A stretch of 64,000 nucleotides of DNA from Agapanthus africanus. Its lineage: Eukaryota; Streptophyta; Magnoliopsida; Asparagales; Amaryllidaceae. This document shows positions 47,201-58,842 of this stretch, one piece after another. How positions within the stretch are numbered: the first letter of the stretch is position 1; every line of letters starts with the position of its first letter. The stretch lies in assembly GCA_030015575.1 (NCBI GenBank), contig JASDDO010000001.1, positions 321,193,595 to 321,257,594 of the forward strand, in the 5' to 3' direction. Position numbers and translations under genes: made by a program. Below the pieces are notes generated by a model. It was given only the letters and a program-made list of their open reading frames with translations. It ran no database searches and had not been told where the DNA came from.

Positions 47201-48926
47201 TGTCGTCTCGAATTCCACATGGATACCTACATATCATAACGCCCCGTATCGCATTAAAATCCGACTCATGATCAAAACGACACACGAATCCCACATAGGT
47301 CAATACCTATGGTTCCTTTCACAAATCAACTCAAAAACCCTCGACGTCGGCGTACAAATGCCAAACCATCAAGAAAAAGCCCAAACACACTCATTTACAC
47401 ATTCACAAACACTAATTATAATATCAAATAGTTTGCAATTCACAAAAACCTCAAACTCACTTTAAAAGCTATTTTTCCGAAAATCTAGCAAGCATAATTA
47501 ACCGTTTTAGTACAAAACTCGATGTTTAAATAAATCTAGCGGCCATAATACTTATTAAACAACTTAATTAAATCATCTAAACCATTTCTATAATTTATTC
47601 CCAATAAATTTCAATAACCCCAAAATTCTAGTTTACAATATACCTAAATTTTAACAATTTATAGCAAAAATGCACAAACAACAATTTAGCTTGGATTTTC
47701 ATGAACTAAAAGCATTAAACCACTCAATATAATATTTATAATGACATGAACCCTTAATTTGAATTTTATCTCACAAGAATATAATTATTTTAAAAACCTA
47801 GTTTACAGTTTATATAATTATCACAATTTAAATCAACAAATATGCAAACTAGCAACTTAAATTTGATTTAGCATAACCTAATATGTCAAATACATCACAA
47901 AACCCTAAACTCACAACACAAAACCCCAATTTGAATTCAAATCCCACTCTTGAATTTCAAATCATGCACTTAGAACTAAAATAAAAACCTATTTAAACAT
48001 ATAATTAAGCTAACCTAAAGCAATTAACAACAATTTAAGAAAAAGGTTAGAATTATACCTCATGATCAAGAGATCAATTATGGAAATCAAAGCCTCTAAA
48101 ATGCCAGCTTGTTCCCTAGATCCATGCAAGTTTGGCTAATGAGAAATGGGTAGGAGTTGGATTTGGATTTTGGGATTTATTTGATGGATTTTGAGTCAAT
48201 TTTTGAAGCAAAAGAGATGGAAAATGGAGGAAAAAGAGGGGGCTGTTGTAGCAGAAATTTTGGCCAGTAGAGGGGCTGGAATGAGGTGGGGAAATTGGGG
48301 TGGAAATTCTAAGGTCAAAGCCCCTCCCAATTACCATAATACCCCCACCTACTTTACTATATATAAAAACCTTATTTTAACCCATTTCTCACATGATTTA
48401 AGGTCAAAAAGAGGGAAATAAAATTCTTGGGCTGATATAATAGTGTGGGGCCGGCCAAGGGGAGTCAGGGTGAGTGTGAGAGACTTTACAAAAAAATTCT
48501 ATGCAAAAAGACCCCCCACAATACCATATTTGCAAGTTTTAGTTCAAAATAACTATATTTTTGTTTTCCATAAGATAAATCAATTAAAACTTGAAATAAA
48601 ATACTAAAAAATTATATTACAACTAGATTTTAATTAAAATGATTTTAAATATTAAAATTAGCCCATTTAAATTTGTATTTATCGGTGATTTAATCTATTT
48701 TCTTACCGGCTTAAAATAATATTAAAATAATTAATTTCGGAAAAATTTTCAGAAAATTTGAAATTTCAGCAGTGGCTCAATAAACACCAAATACTAGCAA
48801 TTACATAGCTAGAATATGTATATTTAATTTTATAATAAAGATATTTGCATTTTGACTTTTTACAGAAACCCTCCTTATTTTACCGTTTTTTCGAAATTTC
48901 ACCGAAACGATTTTCAAAACGTTACA
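44281..48926 (-). repeat. 5' LTR of LARD
   Basis: Partner of 36848-41492. On the minus strand it starts TGTAACGTTTTG and ends CGGGACGTGACA. Confidence 0.9.
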
Positions 48927-48931
48927 GAGAT
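48927..48931. repeat. Target site duplication GAGAT, right copy
   Basis: Matches 36843-36847. Confidence 0.85.
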
Positions 48932-49571
48932 TAAGTATGAGATTTAGAGTAGCATGACATGAGATTTATAAGATATAATGTATATGTAAAATAACTTGAT
49001 GTGAGATATTGATGTGATGAAAAGAGTATACGAAGAGATATGATGACTAGGTTTGATATTTGATATGTCGTTATACGAATACGAGTCGATATGTGATAAT
49101 TTATACCTTTGCCGGTCCCATGTTATGAGATTGATACAGATGTGACCTGAGATATAGGTATATAGATATATATATAATGTTGTGAATCATGAGTGATATG
49201 CCGTACGAGACGTTAGGTCCGTACCCTCATTGTCATATAGGTTGATAGGATCACTAATGGTTTAATGCCTCCGTACGATGGATACCGTACGTGATGAGTT
49301 TTACTTGAGGATTGATCCATACCCTTTACTAGAGGATGCCGTACGATGGATTATACTGTACGTGATGTTGTGAGGCTGGATGCCGATTGATAGATTCACC
49401 GACTCGGATATATCGTAGATATGTATACCTGATAGCATTTCGCGTACGATGTTCTTTATGTTACGTTCATGACATTCTCATTGCATTATATATATCTGTG
49501 CTAGTACACCTACACCATTATCGATGATGCGTATATTACACTTACACAGATTAGCCGGCGCACACACTTTC
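48932..49571 (+). repeat. Gypsy-type LTR I, right part
   Basis: Continuation of the LTR interrupted by the LARD. The block TATCGATGATGCGTATAT...AGCCGGCGCACACAC near 49520-49566 aligns with the reverse of 38470-38530 in the LARD LTR. Imperfect CCGTACGATGGAT-type repeats occur near 49270-49360. It is cut at 49572 by copia F. Confidence 0.7.
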
Positions 49572-51666
49572 TGTAAGTCCACGGTAGCGCCCCGGCCGTC
49601 TAACAGACGCCAAATGCGGAACAAAAACTTTTTACAAACTGGCGCTATCGCCTACCGTAACCCAGATCTGCCATTAAAGCTAAACAAACAAACTATAAAG
49701 TGGGTAGACGAGTTATACCGAACGATCCGAGTCCTTCGGTCTTCAACCATCATCCCACGCTTATTGCGGCTGCTCAGATCTCCTCGATCTCCAGTCTTGT
49801 CGTCCAGGTGGCACCACGTCGACGGATCTTTAAATGGGCTCCCGCCTCTGAACCGAGGCAACTCGATCGTCAAGTTTGCTAAAAGAGACGACCAATATGA
49901 AGTAGAGAATGAGTAGAACACTTTGTCTCATTATGTCCAAGGCTATGGACGAACGGTTAATGAAGTTGCCTTTTGGATCGATACGAAATGAGAAATGGAG
50001 TATATCAATTTCCATGAACCAAAATCCTTAATCTTTTCAAACAACAACCATGATCCAAGAGTGGGGGGGAGGCCGGCCACTTATAGGAGAGGGAGGTGAG
50101 TGTAGGATACAAGAGAGTGACCATTAGCACTAAACCAAAAGAATGAGTCACAAGACACCTTGTATGAATGCATTAAATGATAACCAATGAACTTAAACCT
50201 AGTCACAAAAGCATTTAATGCAATAATCAATGCACTAATGACTCACCAAGATGCATGAACCTAGTCACCACCTTCTAGAAGCTTCTACACTCATCCAAAG
50301 AAAAGATAAATCCGCATTTAACCGAATGTCAAATACGGCAGATAGAAAACTGGAAACTGGCAACTTCCAAAAGTGATCCTGAAACGAATTTCAGGATAAC
50401 CCCGTATCAGTATAAACATACCCACATTTGTATTACGACCGAATACAAATGAAACTGGGACAAGGATATTATATCTACACAACATAATACTCGGATCCGG
50501 CTTAAACCAAACCCGACCAGTATTATCTGCCCGAAAAACGACACGTGCGAAAACGCACGTGCTTTTTCCGAACCTTGCCATATCACCATACGGCCTCTAC
50601 AACGTTTCGCCCGAACTTAGGAAAGTATCTGTGGGGAACTCTAATGACTCATCAACACACTGGCACTGGGTATAACTCCTAGCACGACAAAGGTACAAGC
50701 TGCACGTAACGTTTTGCCTATGTATTGATTGGAAGGGAAGCTGACGAGCGAACTCATCTATAAACCCTACTGAGCTTGACAGTGACAATGTATATACAGT
50801 CCGGTCCATTCGTCTAAAGAGTATCGCATATCGAGTCTAGGGGGGTGGATAAAGTCAGACCCCTAATAACGCGATAAATCGTGTCGGCATGAAGCACATC
50901 ACCACCTGAGAAACTACTGAAACAAATCAGTAATTCTCCACTACCTCGGCCGAGGATTCCTAGTGATGGCCACCCGTGTACTGCGCGACATCAACCCCCA
51001 ATACCGGGAGAGACGAATCCCCGACGATCCGCTCACTTGCCTCCAATGTGGCTCGGGACTGTACCCAACTAAAACCTGTTTGCATAACTCCTTTGAGCGT
51101 GGTAGGGTAGTAATATAAGCACAGTGGGAACTCACATGAGACAAATGACGATCTCAGGTCGATGAACTAACCTGTACACATGTCACCAGGGAATTGCTAT
51201 CTGACGATATGTATAATACCAACTAGCAGATTCCCGGCGAGTCCTGTCCGGTGTACTCATATCCTAATGAGCACCTGTATACATCTTAGGTGATCCAACT
51301 GACACCAGTGGCTTGTGAGACCGGCCACCGCCCCTCGCCGGGGTCTCGACTGTATACACTAGTCTACTCTGGAGTATCGATGCCCTGTCTCGAAACTCCC
51401 ACGACTAGGGACACTTAAAGGTTGTGCTTACAGACCCCAGCTCCCACGTATATGATCGCCATCATACTGCTGGTAGTCAAGCAAGAATCCTATGGGCTCT
51501 ATCATCATGCAATAGAGAACTAAAGCATGTATACGATGATAAAGACAAACTAGATAGCAAACTATCATCTCGAGCAAGACTGTCATATCGGTATAGGTCA
51601 TGCCTCAATCATTGCAATCACGTACCTGCGATTCAATAATTGACTTTGAGGGCACTATCTCCAACA
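49572..51666 (-). repeat. 3' LTR of copia F (2095 bp)
   Basis: Plus strand TGTAAGTCC...TCCAACA. Blocks such as ACAGTCCGGTCC (50796) and CCGGGAGAGACGAATCCC (51005) are shared with the other copia LTRs. A 130-codon frame (49524-49916) crosses the LTR border and is not a gene. Confidence 0.8.
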
Positions 51667-51680
51667 ATCTCCCACTTGCA
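51667..51680 (-). other. Polypurine tract of copia F
   Basis: ATCTCCCACTTGCA on the plus strand beside the LTR. Confidence 0.85.
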
Positions 51681-54016
51681 CTCAAGGCTAATTATTGCGA
51701 TGTCGCATACTCACAGCCCGTGTGATACCGAACATCCAACTCCTCTACTAATCAGTTTCACAAAGCTAGTTTGTAAAACTCTTGTGTTCGAGAAATAGCC
51801 TCAGTGAGTGGATCCGCCCTAATGTTTCATTCTATGTCTCTCTTAATCTCAAGTTCGCGGAGAAAACCATCTCCTGAATCGAGTAATACCTGTCTTAGAA
51901 TATGTCTGGATATCTGATGGGACCTAGTTCATAAATGAACTCCAAATCCAAACTTCTTAGACTGTATCGATAACTGAACCTAATCAGTATCCAGCACCAT
52001 GCCTCCCACAGTATCCTCTTGGACCACCTGTCCATAATACCGTCCCTCGTCAGAGGAAAAACTATAACTCTGACAATCACTCTGTCATCTATGTCACCTT
52101 GGAAGCTGCCGACTCCCGAAGGAGGCTGCCGACATCAAATCTGTAGAACAAGCACTTATGTTCTAAAACTGCTTCCTTATGTTTCTTCAGGATTGGATTA
52201 ATATAAACTTATTGCATCAAGTGCAAAAACTACATCTGGTGTGGTACTTGATATCTCATGATTGACTCAATTGCCTAAGCAAGTGATCTGCCAATCATGC
52301 ACATCCCTCTCTCCGTTAGTCTCTAAGACACATTTAGAGAGGGTGACTCCATCACCTGCAGGTACTCCACCATGCCAGGAGTCATCTATTCTAAATACCA
52401 TTAGAATACTGTCAAAGTACCGACATTGGGAAACTACCCAAATCTAGATCTAAAACCATAGATCTAGTAACCAGAATGTCTTGATATTATATCCATATCC
52501 TTTGTGAAGAAACAACTGTGTAATAACCACAGTACAACCGATCGTAGTATAGGAATTTTATTTCCTACTCTGTGTATGTCATCCAAATACCAGGACATCA
52601 CACCCTACTATCTTCTTAACAGATCCATCCCCTATTCTGATGAAGTCAAACCTATGACTGTCACATCAAAATTAGATGATCTTATCTCCGCTATATCTGC
52701 TCAAGTCTATAAATAGACATAAGCTACTTGCCCACTACGCTTCCGCTGCTCCCACTGACTACGACAACCCTCTGGCAGAATAATATACACGTACACTTCT
52801 AAAGCTAGTTTAGAACGACGCTATACTTATCCTCTTGCCGGGTTTCATAGTCTGGAACAACAGTAGTGTCAAGTTTGGATAAACAAGAACCTCCCTGTCA
52901 CGTCCTTAAGGCTACCGAAGTACCTCTCGGGTGTCTGAGGTTACCCATCATATCTGCGGAGTGGCTATTGGAATGTCAAACCTGATTGAATATATAGGTC
53001 TTATTAAATTTTCCGTAATCGTTTGCGGTTCTGGAATCACTTCCAGTTCTACCATACGCCTACTACTGTTTTCTGAAAAAATCCATTTTAATAAAACTGT
53101 GGCGAGTCAAGAACAATATCACTATTGATCTCCCAGATGGTAGAAATGTCAACCCTCGTCAAAGCCAGGGTCAACCCACAAACTGCCATTACAGAAACGT
53201 GCCTCGAGTTATCCAGTGTCTGGTTTTAAGCATAAGCTGGACAACTCTCCGTATCTTAACATCGTTAAGATATGAACCATTCTATATCCAATATAGAAAC
53301 AGAGGCACTAATTTAATTGGAACCAGATTCAAATTATGCAGCTGTCTCCAGTGCATATCAAATTAATGGAAAAAGGCTAATCAGCATTACTCAACTTAGG
53401 AATCCATCCAATTATGAGTAACCTGAAAGAGAAACAAGTTTCTCAAAACCAATACTATCAACTGAATACCAATGACAAGAATCTACATCTTCAATCTCTT
53501 TGAAGAATCCCGATATTTGCGATATCTGGTTCTCTACTTTATTCTTATACCCACAACTTCTCAAAACTTAGACATTGTATTTGTACGAAATACTTGTCTA
53601 AAAACTAGAGAAGTCACAAGTAAACAAAACATAGTACGAGGACCTACCCCTTTGTCCTGACGGACACTGGACAACATACAATACTCTGTATAAGTCCACT
53701 GAGTTGAATAACTCAAAAACCTGTGCATCGTAGGTTGAAAACTGTACCCTGGAGATTTCCTCAAACATCACCAATTACAACGAATTCCGATATAATGAGG
53801 ATGATCTCCTAATTCCCAATAACTTACTCCCACTCATTATCTATAAAACTGTACAGATATGAGAATGAAACCTGGTAAATACATACCCTGGAGTAAGTAT
53901 GTAATCGGAAAATCAGTTTACAATTAACAATGCACAGTGAAACTGAAACATGAAAATGTTTCGTAGGGGTATTCTGGTATTCTTAGTAATGCCTCTTCCA
54001 TAATCCAATTTATGAC
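51681..54016 (-). pseudogene. Highly degenerate copia pol (element F)
   Basis: Recognised by nucleotide landmarks shared with H: the RNase H segment TATCTGATGGGACC near 51912, the RT segment CGCTGCTCCCACTGACTACG near 52745, the integrase segment AAGCATAAGCTGGACAAC near 53230, and the TGGTTCTCTACTT integrase segment near 53528. No domain stays in frame. It is much older than the pol of H. Confidence 0.7.
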
Positions 54017-54720
54017 TGTAACCGTATATTTCTTTGCCATCTCTCCAAATCCCTTTATTTGTCTTTAGTCGTTACCTTCTGTACACCATCGTTAGGCTAA
54101 ATGGTTTTCTTCCTTCCCTACCGTTCGGCACCAGCCTATGGTTTGGAAGAAGACTATCCAGTAAGCATAATAGATGTACTCTCCTAATCCTAGGAGTACT
54201 CGCAACTTGAGAGAAGGTGATGATAAAAGACTACTGAATAAAACTTTATTCTATTTCTCCCGAACTGGGGAAAAAGCAAAGGTGAAATAGGAGTGGCGAT
54301 GAAGTACGCGGTTTGGCCGTGAATGATAACAGTCGCAATTTACTTTGCCCTCTTTCTAATCCTTTTATTTTTTCTTTAGTTATTCCCTTCTGTACACCTT
54401 ACTTAGACTAATTGGTTTTCTTCATTCCCTACCTTTCGGCACCAGCCTATGGTTTGGAATAAGACTATCCAATAAGCGTAATAGGTGTACCCTCCTAAAC
54501 CAAGGAGCCCTCGCAACCTGAGAGAAGTAATAATAAAAGACAACTGAATAAACCAATTCTATTTCTCCTGAACCTGGATCCATCCTCGAAGAAATCCCTT
54601 CGAGTTCGTATATAACCATACGATGGATCTATCCAATGGAAGTGGATATCCATAGTAATACGGGGTGTTCTAAGAAATACAAAAGGGTAAAAGAAGGAGC
54701 GGCAATGACTTATGCAACTC
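54017..54720. repeat. Imperfect about 310-bp tandem duplication in element F
   Basis: Two units start near 54017 and 54326. Both contain CTTCTGTACACC, GGCACCAGCCTATGGTTTGGAA and AACTTGAGAGAAG-type blocks. The second unit has about 90 extra bases. It sits where protease and the start of pol are expected and matches nothing else in the window. Origin unknown. Confidence 0.65.
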
Positions 54721-55336
54721 AGACAATCTAAAAGCCAGTATTTTAAGAAGGTTCGGTCAACTTGGTCACTGAGTCATAGTCTAGGGTCGGTCAAAAGGTC
54801 GCTGCCATTGAGAGAGAGAGAAAAGAAACACTCTGCATGCACTCTAACCTAGATCAGAATGGTTATCACTTTATCTAATCAGGAAACCTCCCAGTGTAAT
54901 CTCAAATTCTCCTCCAAACCAGAAAGAAGAATTAGTCGGGATCACCCGAAGAGTAAACCAACTCATCAGTGAGAATCGGGATCCAACTATCATCACATGA
55001 TAACTTGATGGAAGCCACTCAAGTTATCACACTCCAGAAGGTATGCGCATGCCTGGCAAGTTTCCTGTATATTTGAAACTCCCGATATGATTTTTTCCCC
55101 ATGCTCTTATAACCTTGGCGTTGATCAAAATGTCATAAGTCACATGCCAAGTTCTACCCGTCATTGTCCAGGTTAATTTGAACCCACCCGCACATGCCCC
55201 TGACGTTGGCCAAATGGCAGAACGACTGTCCCAAACCAACACATCTATCTATGCAACATATGAAATACCCCAGCAGCTACCAAACACTATGCCCTGGCGT
55301 TGGTCAAATGCATAGCTTGAGTACTACTGACTATCC
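54721..55336 (-). other. Leader segment of element F with triple hairpins
   Basis: Contains the purine tract that is the reverse of the splice-acceptor-like site (about 54810-54830) and three hairpins: CTTATAAC/GTCATAAG (55106-55139), TGCC/GGCA (55195-55219) and CTATGC/GCATAG (55287-55315). Their loops keep the CGTTG(A/G)(T/C)CAAAT core. It is cut by element G. Confidence 0.6.
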
Positions 55337-57447
55337 TGTTAGTTGTATGTATGCCCTAGAGGCCAGTATTGTACAGATGATGTATATTATATTGGATGCT
55401 TGGACATATATAGAGATGACTTTCTTGCTCGATATGATAGTATGCTATCTGGTTGCTCTTTATCTTAACATGTATACTAGTCTCTTTAAACTGTCTTATA
55501 GTTACATGTTGGTAAAGCCCTTAGGATGTGTACTTGACTACCTGGACTATGATGCAGATCATACTAGTGGGGACATGGTAGTCCATAAGTACATCCTTCA
55601 AGGTCCCTAGTCGTAGGTGTATCGAGATGGGGCATCGATATACCAGTATAGACTAGCGTATACGCTTCTCGACCTATGAGATGGGCGATGGATGATCCCA
55701 TATCCATTAGTGTTTGACATCAGAGATGGTATACAGGTGCTCAGTGGAGACTGGGTACACTGGACGGACTCGCCGAGAACTCCCAGATGGTATTATACCT
55801 CACGTCGGATGGCAGTTCTCAGGTGACACTTGTGCAGGTTAGTCTGTAGACCCGAGATCGTCATAGAGTCTTGTGTGATTCCCACTGTGCTTTGATTTCC
55901 ACCTTACCACGTCCATGAGGGCGTGCAAAACGGTGGTTTTTGGGTACAGTCCCGAGTCACATGGAGCCAATGAGCGATAGGAGGGGTTTCGTCTCTCCCG
56001 GTATTAGGGGTTGATGTTGCACTGTGCTCGATTGGCCGTAACAGGGAAGTCCCTGGCCAGGGCTGATTAGAGATTTACCGGTAAGTGTTACCAGTAGTTT
56101 CTCGACCCGTTATGAGCCTCACATCGGCACGACTTATCGGTTATTGGGGTCTGATGTTTACCACCCCTAAACTTGATATGCGACATATCAGACGAGGAGA
56201 CCGGACTGTACGGGAAGTGTTGCCGATTGGCTCGACGGGAGTTGTAGAAGGTTTGCTTGTTCTCTTCCGATCGCTCAATACTCGGATAGCCGTTACGTTT
56301 AGCTGACCGCTTGCGGCTTGGGGGTGCTTGATATGATCATCACCCACTACCGGCGTATTGACGAGTCTCAGAGTCCCACAATGGAGTTTCCTAGTCCAGG
56401 CGAAACGTTGTGGTGCGCCTATGCGATATGCGCATGGACCCGATTAAAATGCGCGTATAAGATACCGTATATTGATCGGGCGGCTTGCTTTTGGTAGGGG
56501 TCGTATGTGATATGGCCGGATTGATAAATCAAGTGTTGATTTATTATTTAACCATTAGATTCTCACTAGAAATCCTTTCTTGTTTCTATGGATGTATGGA
56601 TGCATGTATGCATTCCTTTTTGATTCATGTACATATGGATGTACATATACACATACATACATACATACATACATCTATCATGGTTGCTTATACAATGAGA
56701 ATGGTGGCAATATAAGAATCACACCATGGTTAGTATATGGATTTTTCATTGCTTTTGAATTAAAACAAAAAGGGAAAAGAAAAAGGGTTAAATGATAGAA
56801 TGTTTCTACACTCTTCTTCACTTTACCATGCTCACCTACCTTTTAACCCATGGTTTATTTTCCTTTTGTGCTTTTAACTCCATTGCAATAATATCTATAT
56901 AATTAACCATGGTTTGAAATGAGAGATGGAAAATATATATACTTATATTTTCATTTTTCAAGAGAGAGAGTTTTTCTTCTCTTCTTCTAAAAGGCCATCA
57001 TCTTCATCAACCTCTCTCATTTGCTCTCTAGATTTTTGTAGTGAGCAATACAATCATCAAGTTAGGATTTTGAAGTGAGAAAGAGAACCACAACACCATT
57101 CTACACAAGTCTAGCCCACTTGTTTGGAGTGTTGGCTTGATTTCGTTCACTTGATCGGATAAAGTTGCAAGCTTGGACAAAGCGGACTCTGGGTGGATCA
57201 TCGGTGACCTCGAGGTGTTCAAGCGGAGCTCTTTCAAACCCCAAGTAGCCGAGGAGTCAAGCATAGGGAGCTACAAAGGTTGTACTCTCTAAACCCTCGC
57301 TTTTCTTTCATATGATGATGTGAAAAATTCGAAACCCTAATTTTTCTAGGATCGATTCTATGTTCGTTAACTTAGCACCCAAAAAATTCATTCTTTGGTT
57401 CATGTGATGCTTCCAAACCCTTCATGAGGTGCTAGGCTAACCTTTCA
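55337..57447 (+). repeat. 5' LTR of copia G (2111 bp)
   Basis: TGTTAGTTGTATG...CCTTTCA, followed by C and the primer site. Its first half is close to LTR C; the second half is diverged and contains an (ACAT)n tract at about 56652-56673. Confidence 0.85.
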
Positions 57448-57448
57448 C

Positions 57449-57460
57449 TGGTATCAGAGC
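57449..57460 (+). other. Primer binding site of copia G
   Basis: TGGTATCAGAGC, initiator tRNA-Met type. Confidence 0.9.
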
Positions 57461-58022
57461 CAACCTAGAACATTAGGCGACTATTTTACGAAGTTAAAAC
57501 TCCGATCGAACCGAAATACGGCCTTTTAGAATGCCCTCAGGACATTTTTTAAAATCTGGTTATTTTCAGAAATAAAAATACTTAAAAAATACAGCAGGAA
57601 AACATAAGAATTACTGTGAAATACGAACCCATGATCTGAACAAACCGCCGCGGAACCGCGGCAAATATTGGCTTAAGCCGCGGCTCCGCGGCCATATAGT
57701 GGCTTCATGGCTTCGTTTTTGTACAGTAACTCCTTAAACTGCTTGTACATTGTTTTGAGTATGTTTAATCTGAATATACTGTTGACAATTCTGGAGATGG
57801 TTTTGGACTCGACGATTCGATCGGAATTTTCATTTCGTTTCTTTTCCGGATAAATTAGAATGTATTGAAGTATTTGAACGAGTATCACTTGCTCACTTTT
57901 CACGGGGTTTAAAATCTTTCGGAAATACATGCAAGTTTGTTTGTGGTGGACCCTCTAGAAGACAACAAATCTTAACTCGATTATGTGACCGTCTTGAACT
58001 GCCTTTTGAACCTTAGGGTTTG
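57461..58022 (+). other. Leader start of copia G
   Basis: Holds the GC hairpin and the first half of the LARD-shared module (57947-58022). No coding potential seen. The final GTTTG (58018-58022) is the predicted target duplication of H. Confidence 0.7.
57645..57693 (+). other. GC-rich hairpin (element G)
   Basis: Arms GCCGCGGAACCGCGGC and GCCGCGGCTCCGCGGC with a single mismatch, about 185 nt after the primer site. Confidence 0.65.
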
Positions 58023-58184
58023 TGTTAGGTCCACGTTACCTCTCCCGGTACTTTCGGGGTTGCGGAAACGGTAAAACAAATTTTTTTCTAAACTTGGTAA
58101 CATGGACCGTAAAAGCCGGATCTTTGCTAAACAATACACTAGCATCCTAACTAGAGATCTATCTACTCGGTTAGGGGTTATACC

Positions 58185-58356
58185 TCAACTTGAACTCCTT
58201 CACTTCTTGTTGTTCTTCTCCTTGCTTGCTTCGAGGCTTGATCCGGACTTTGGTCACCTCCGTGACCTCTTCAACTTGGACTCTTTCTCTTCTTGTTGTT
58301 CTTCTCCTTGCTTGCTCCGAGGCTTGATCCGGACTTTGGTCACCTCCGCGACCTCC
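58185..58356 (-). repeat. 86-bp tandem duplication in LTR H
   Basis: Two copies start TCAACTTG at 58185 and 58271 and both contain TTCTTGTTGTTCTTCTCC and GATCCGGACTTTGGTCACC. They lie near the LTR 3' end in element orientation, so the transcript would probably contain them. Confidence 0.8.
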
Positions 58357-58776
58357 TTGAGTCGAAGATGATCCACCTGAGAGATGTACACCGGGCTCCA
58401 CCTCGAGCCGAGGTAACTAGGGCAAAGAGATAGCTAATCTAGAAACCCTAGGTTGTGTAGAAGTGATCAATGGATGGTTTTGTCTTTGTGGGATCTTTAT
58501 CTCTCAACACATGAGATCAAAAGATGAATCAAGAGGAGGAAGAAGAAGGAGGAGCAACAACCATGGTTCATATCTTTTTCTTCTCACTTGAAAAAACAAG
58601 AGAGAGAATGAGAAAGAAATTATGATACAAAGAAAAGTAACCATGGTTGTAATAATGTAAAAACAACATCATTACTAATCCCATCAAGATAAAGTTTGAT
58701 GGCTACATTGAAATGACCATTATCATAATCCAAAAGGAAAAAGAAAAAGAAAAGAAGAGTGTAGATCCCTGTTGAA

Positions 58777-58842
58777 AGTCAATGGTCAACACGGTCAACC
58801 GGTCAACAAAGTCAAGAGAGGTCAACGGGGTCAAATGGTCAA
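58777..58842 (-). promoter_or_regulatory. Cluster of eight W-box cores (TTGACY) in LTR H
   Basis: The plus strand has eight GTCAA cores, each preceded by A or G, within 66 bp. On the element sense strand every one reads TTGACT or TTGACC, the WRKY factor site. It lies about 1.44 kb from the LTR start and could be part of the promoter. Confidence 0.6.

Larger units (their letters stand above)
36848..48926 (-). mobile_element. Complete non-autonomous gypsy-type element (LARD form)
   Basis: Two near-identical LTRs of 4645 and 4646 bp (about 1% different in the first 700 bp by eye), an internal region of only 2788 bp, TG...CA ends and GAGAT duplications. The primer site and polypurine tract are in place for a minus-strand element. 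No gag, protease, RT or integrase is recognisable. Its LTR ends and primer/polypurine signals resemble the gypsy element at 1-4372, the probable helper family. Confidence 0.9.
49572..55336 (-). mobile_element. Copia element F, partial and old
   Basis: 3' LTR (49572-51666), polypurine tract and heavily decayed pol read right to left, then leader sequence with the triple hairpins, interrupted at 55337 by element G. The left LTR terminus TGTAAGTCCACGG resembles that of H (TGTTAGGTCCACG). Confidence 0.8.
55337..58022 (+). mobile_element. Copia element G, 5' part
   Basis: Complete 5' LTR, primer site and the first about 560 bp of leader, then interrupted by H at 58023. It is inserted in the leader of F. 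Its rest should lie right of the window. Confidence 0.85.

Noticed and set aside
49524..49916. 130-codon frame as a host gene exon
   Set aside because: It spans the border between gypsy LTR I and the LTR of copia F, so it is a chance frame.
55194..55610. 138-codon frame
   Set aside because: It crosses the junction of element F and LTR G and has no domain.
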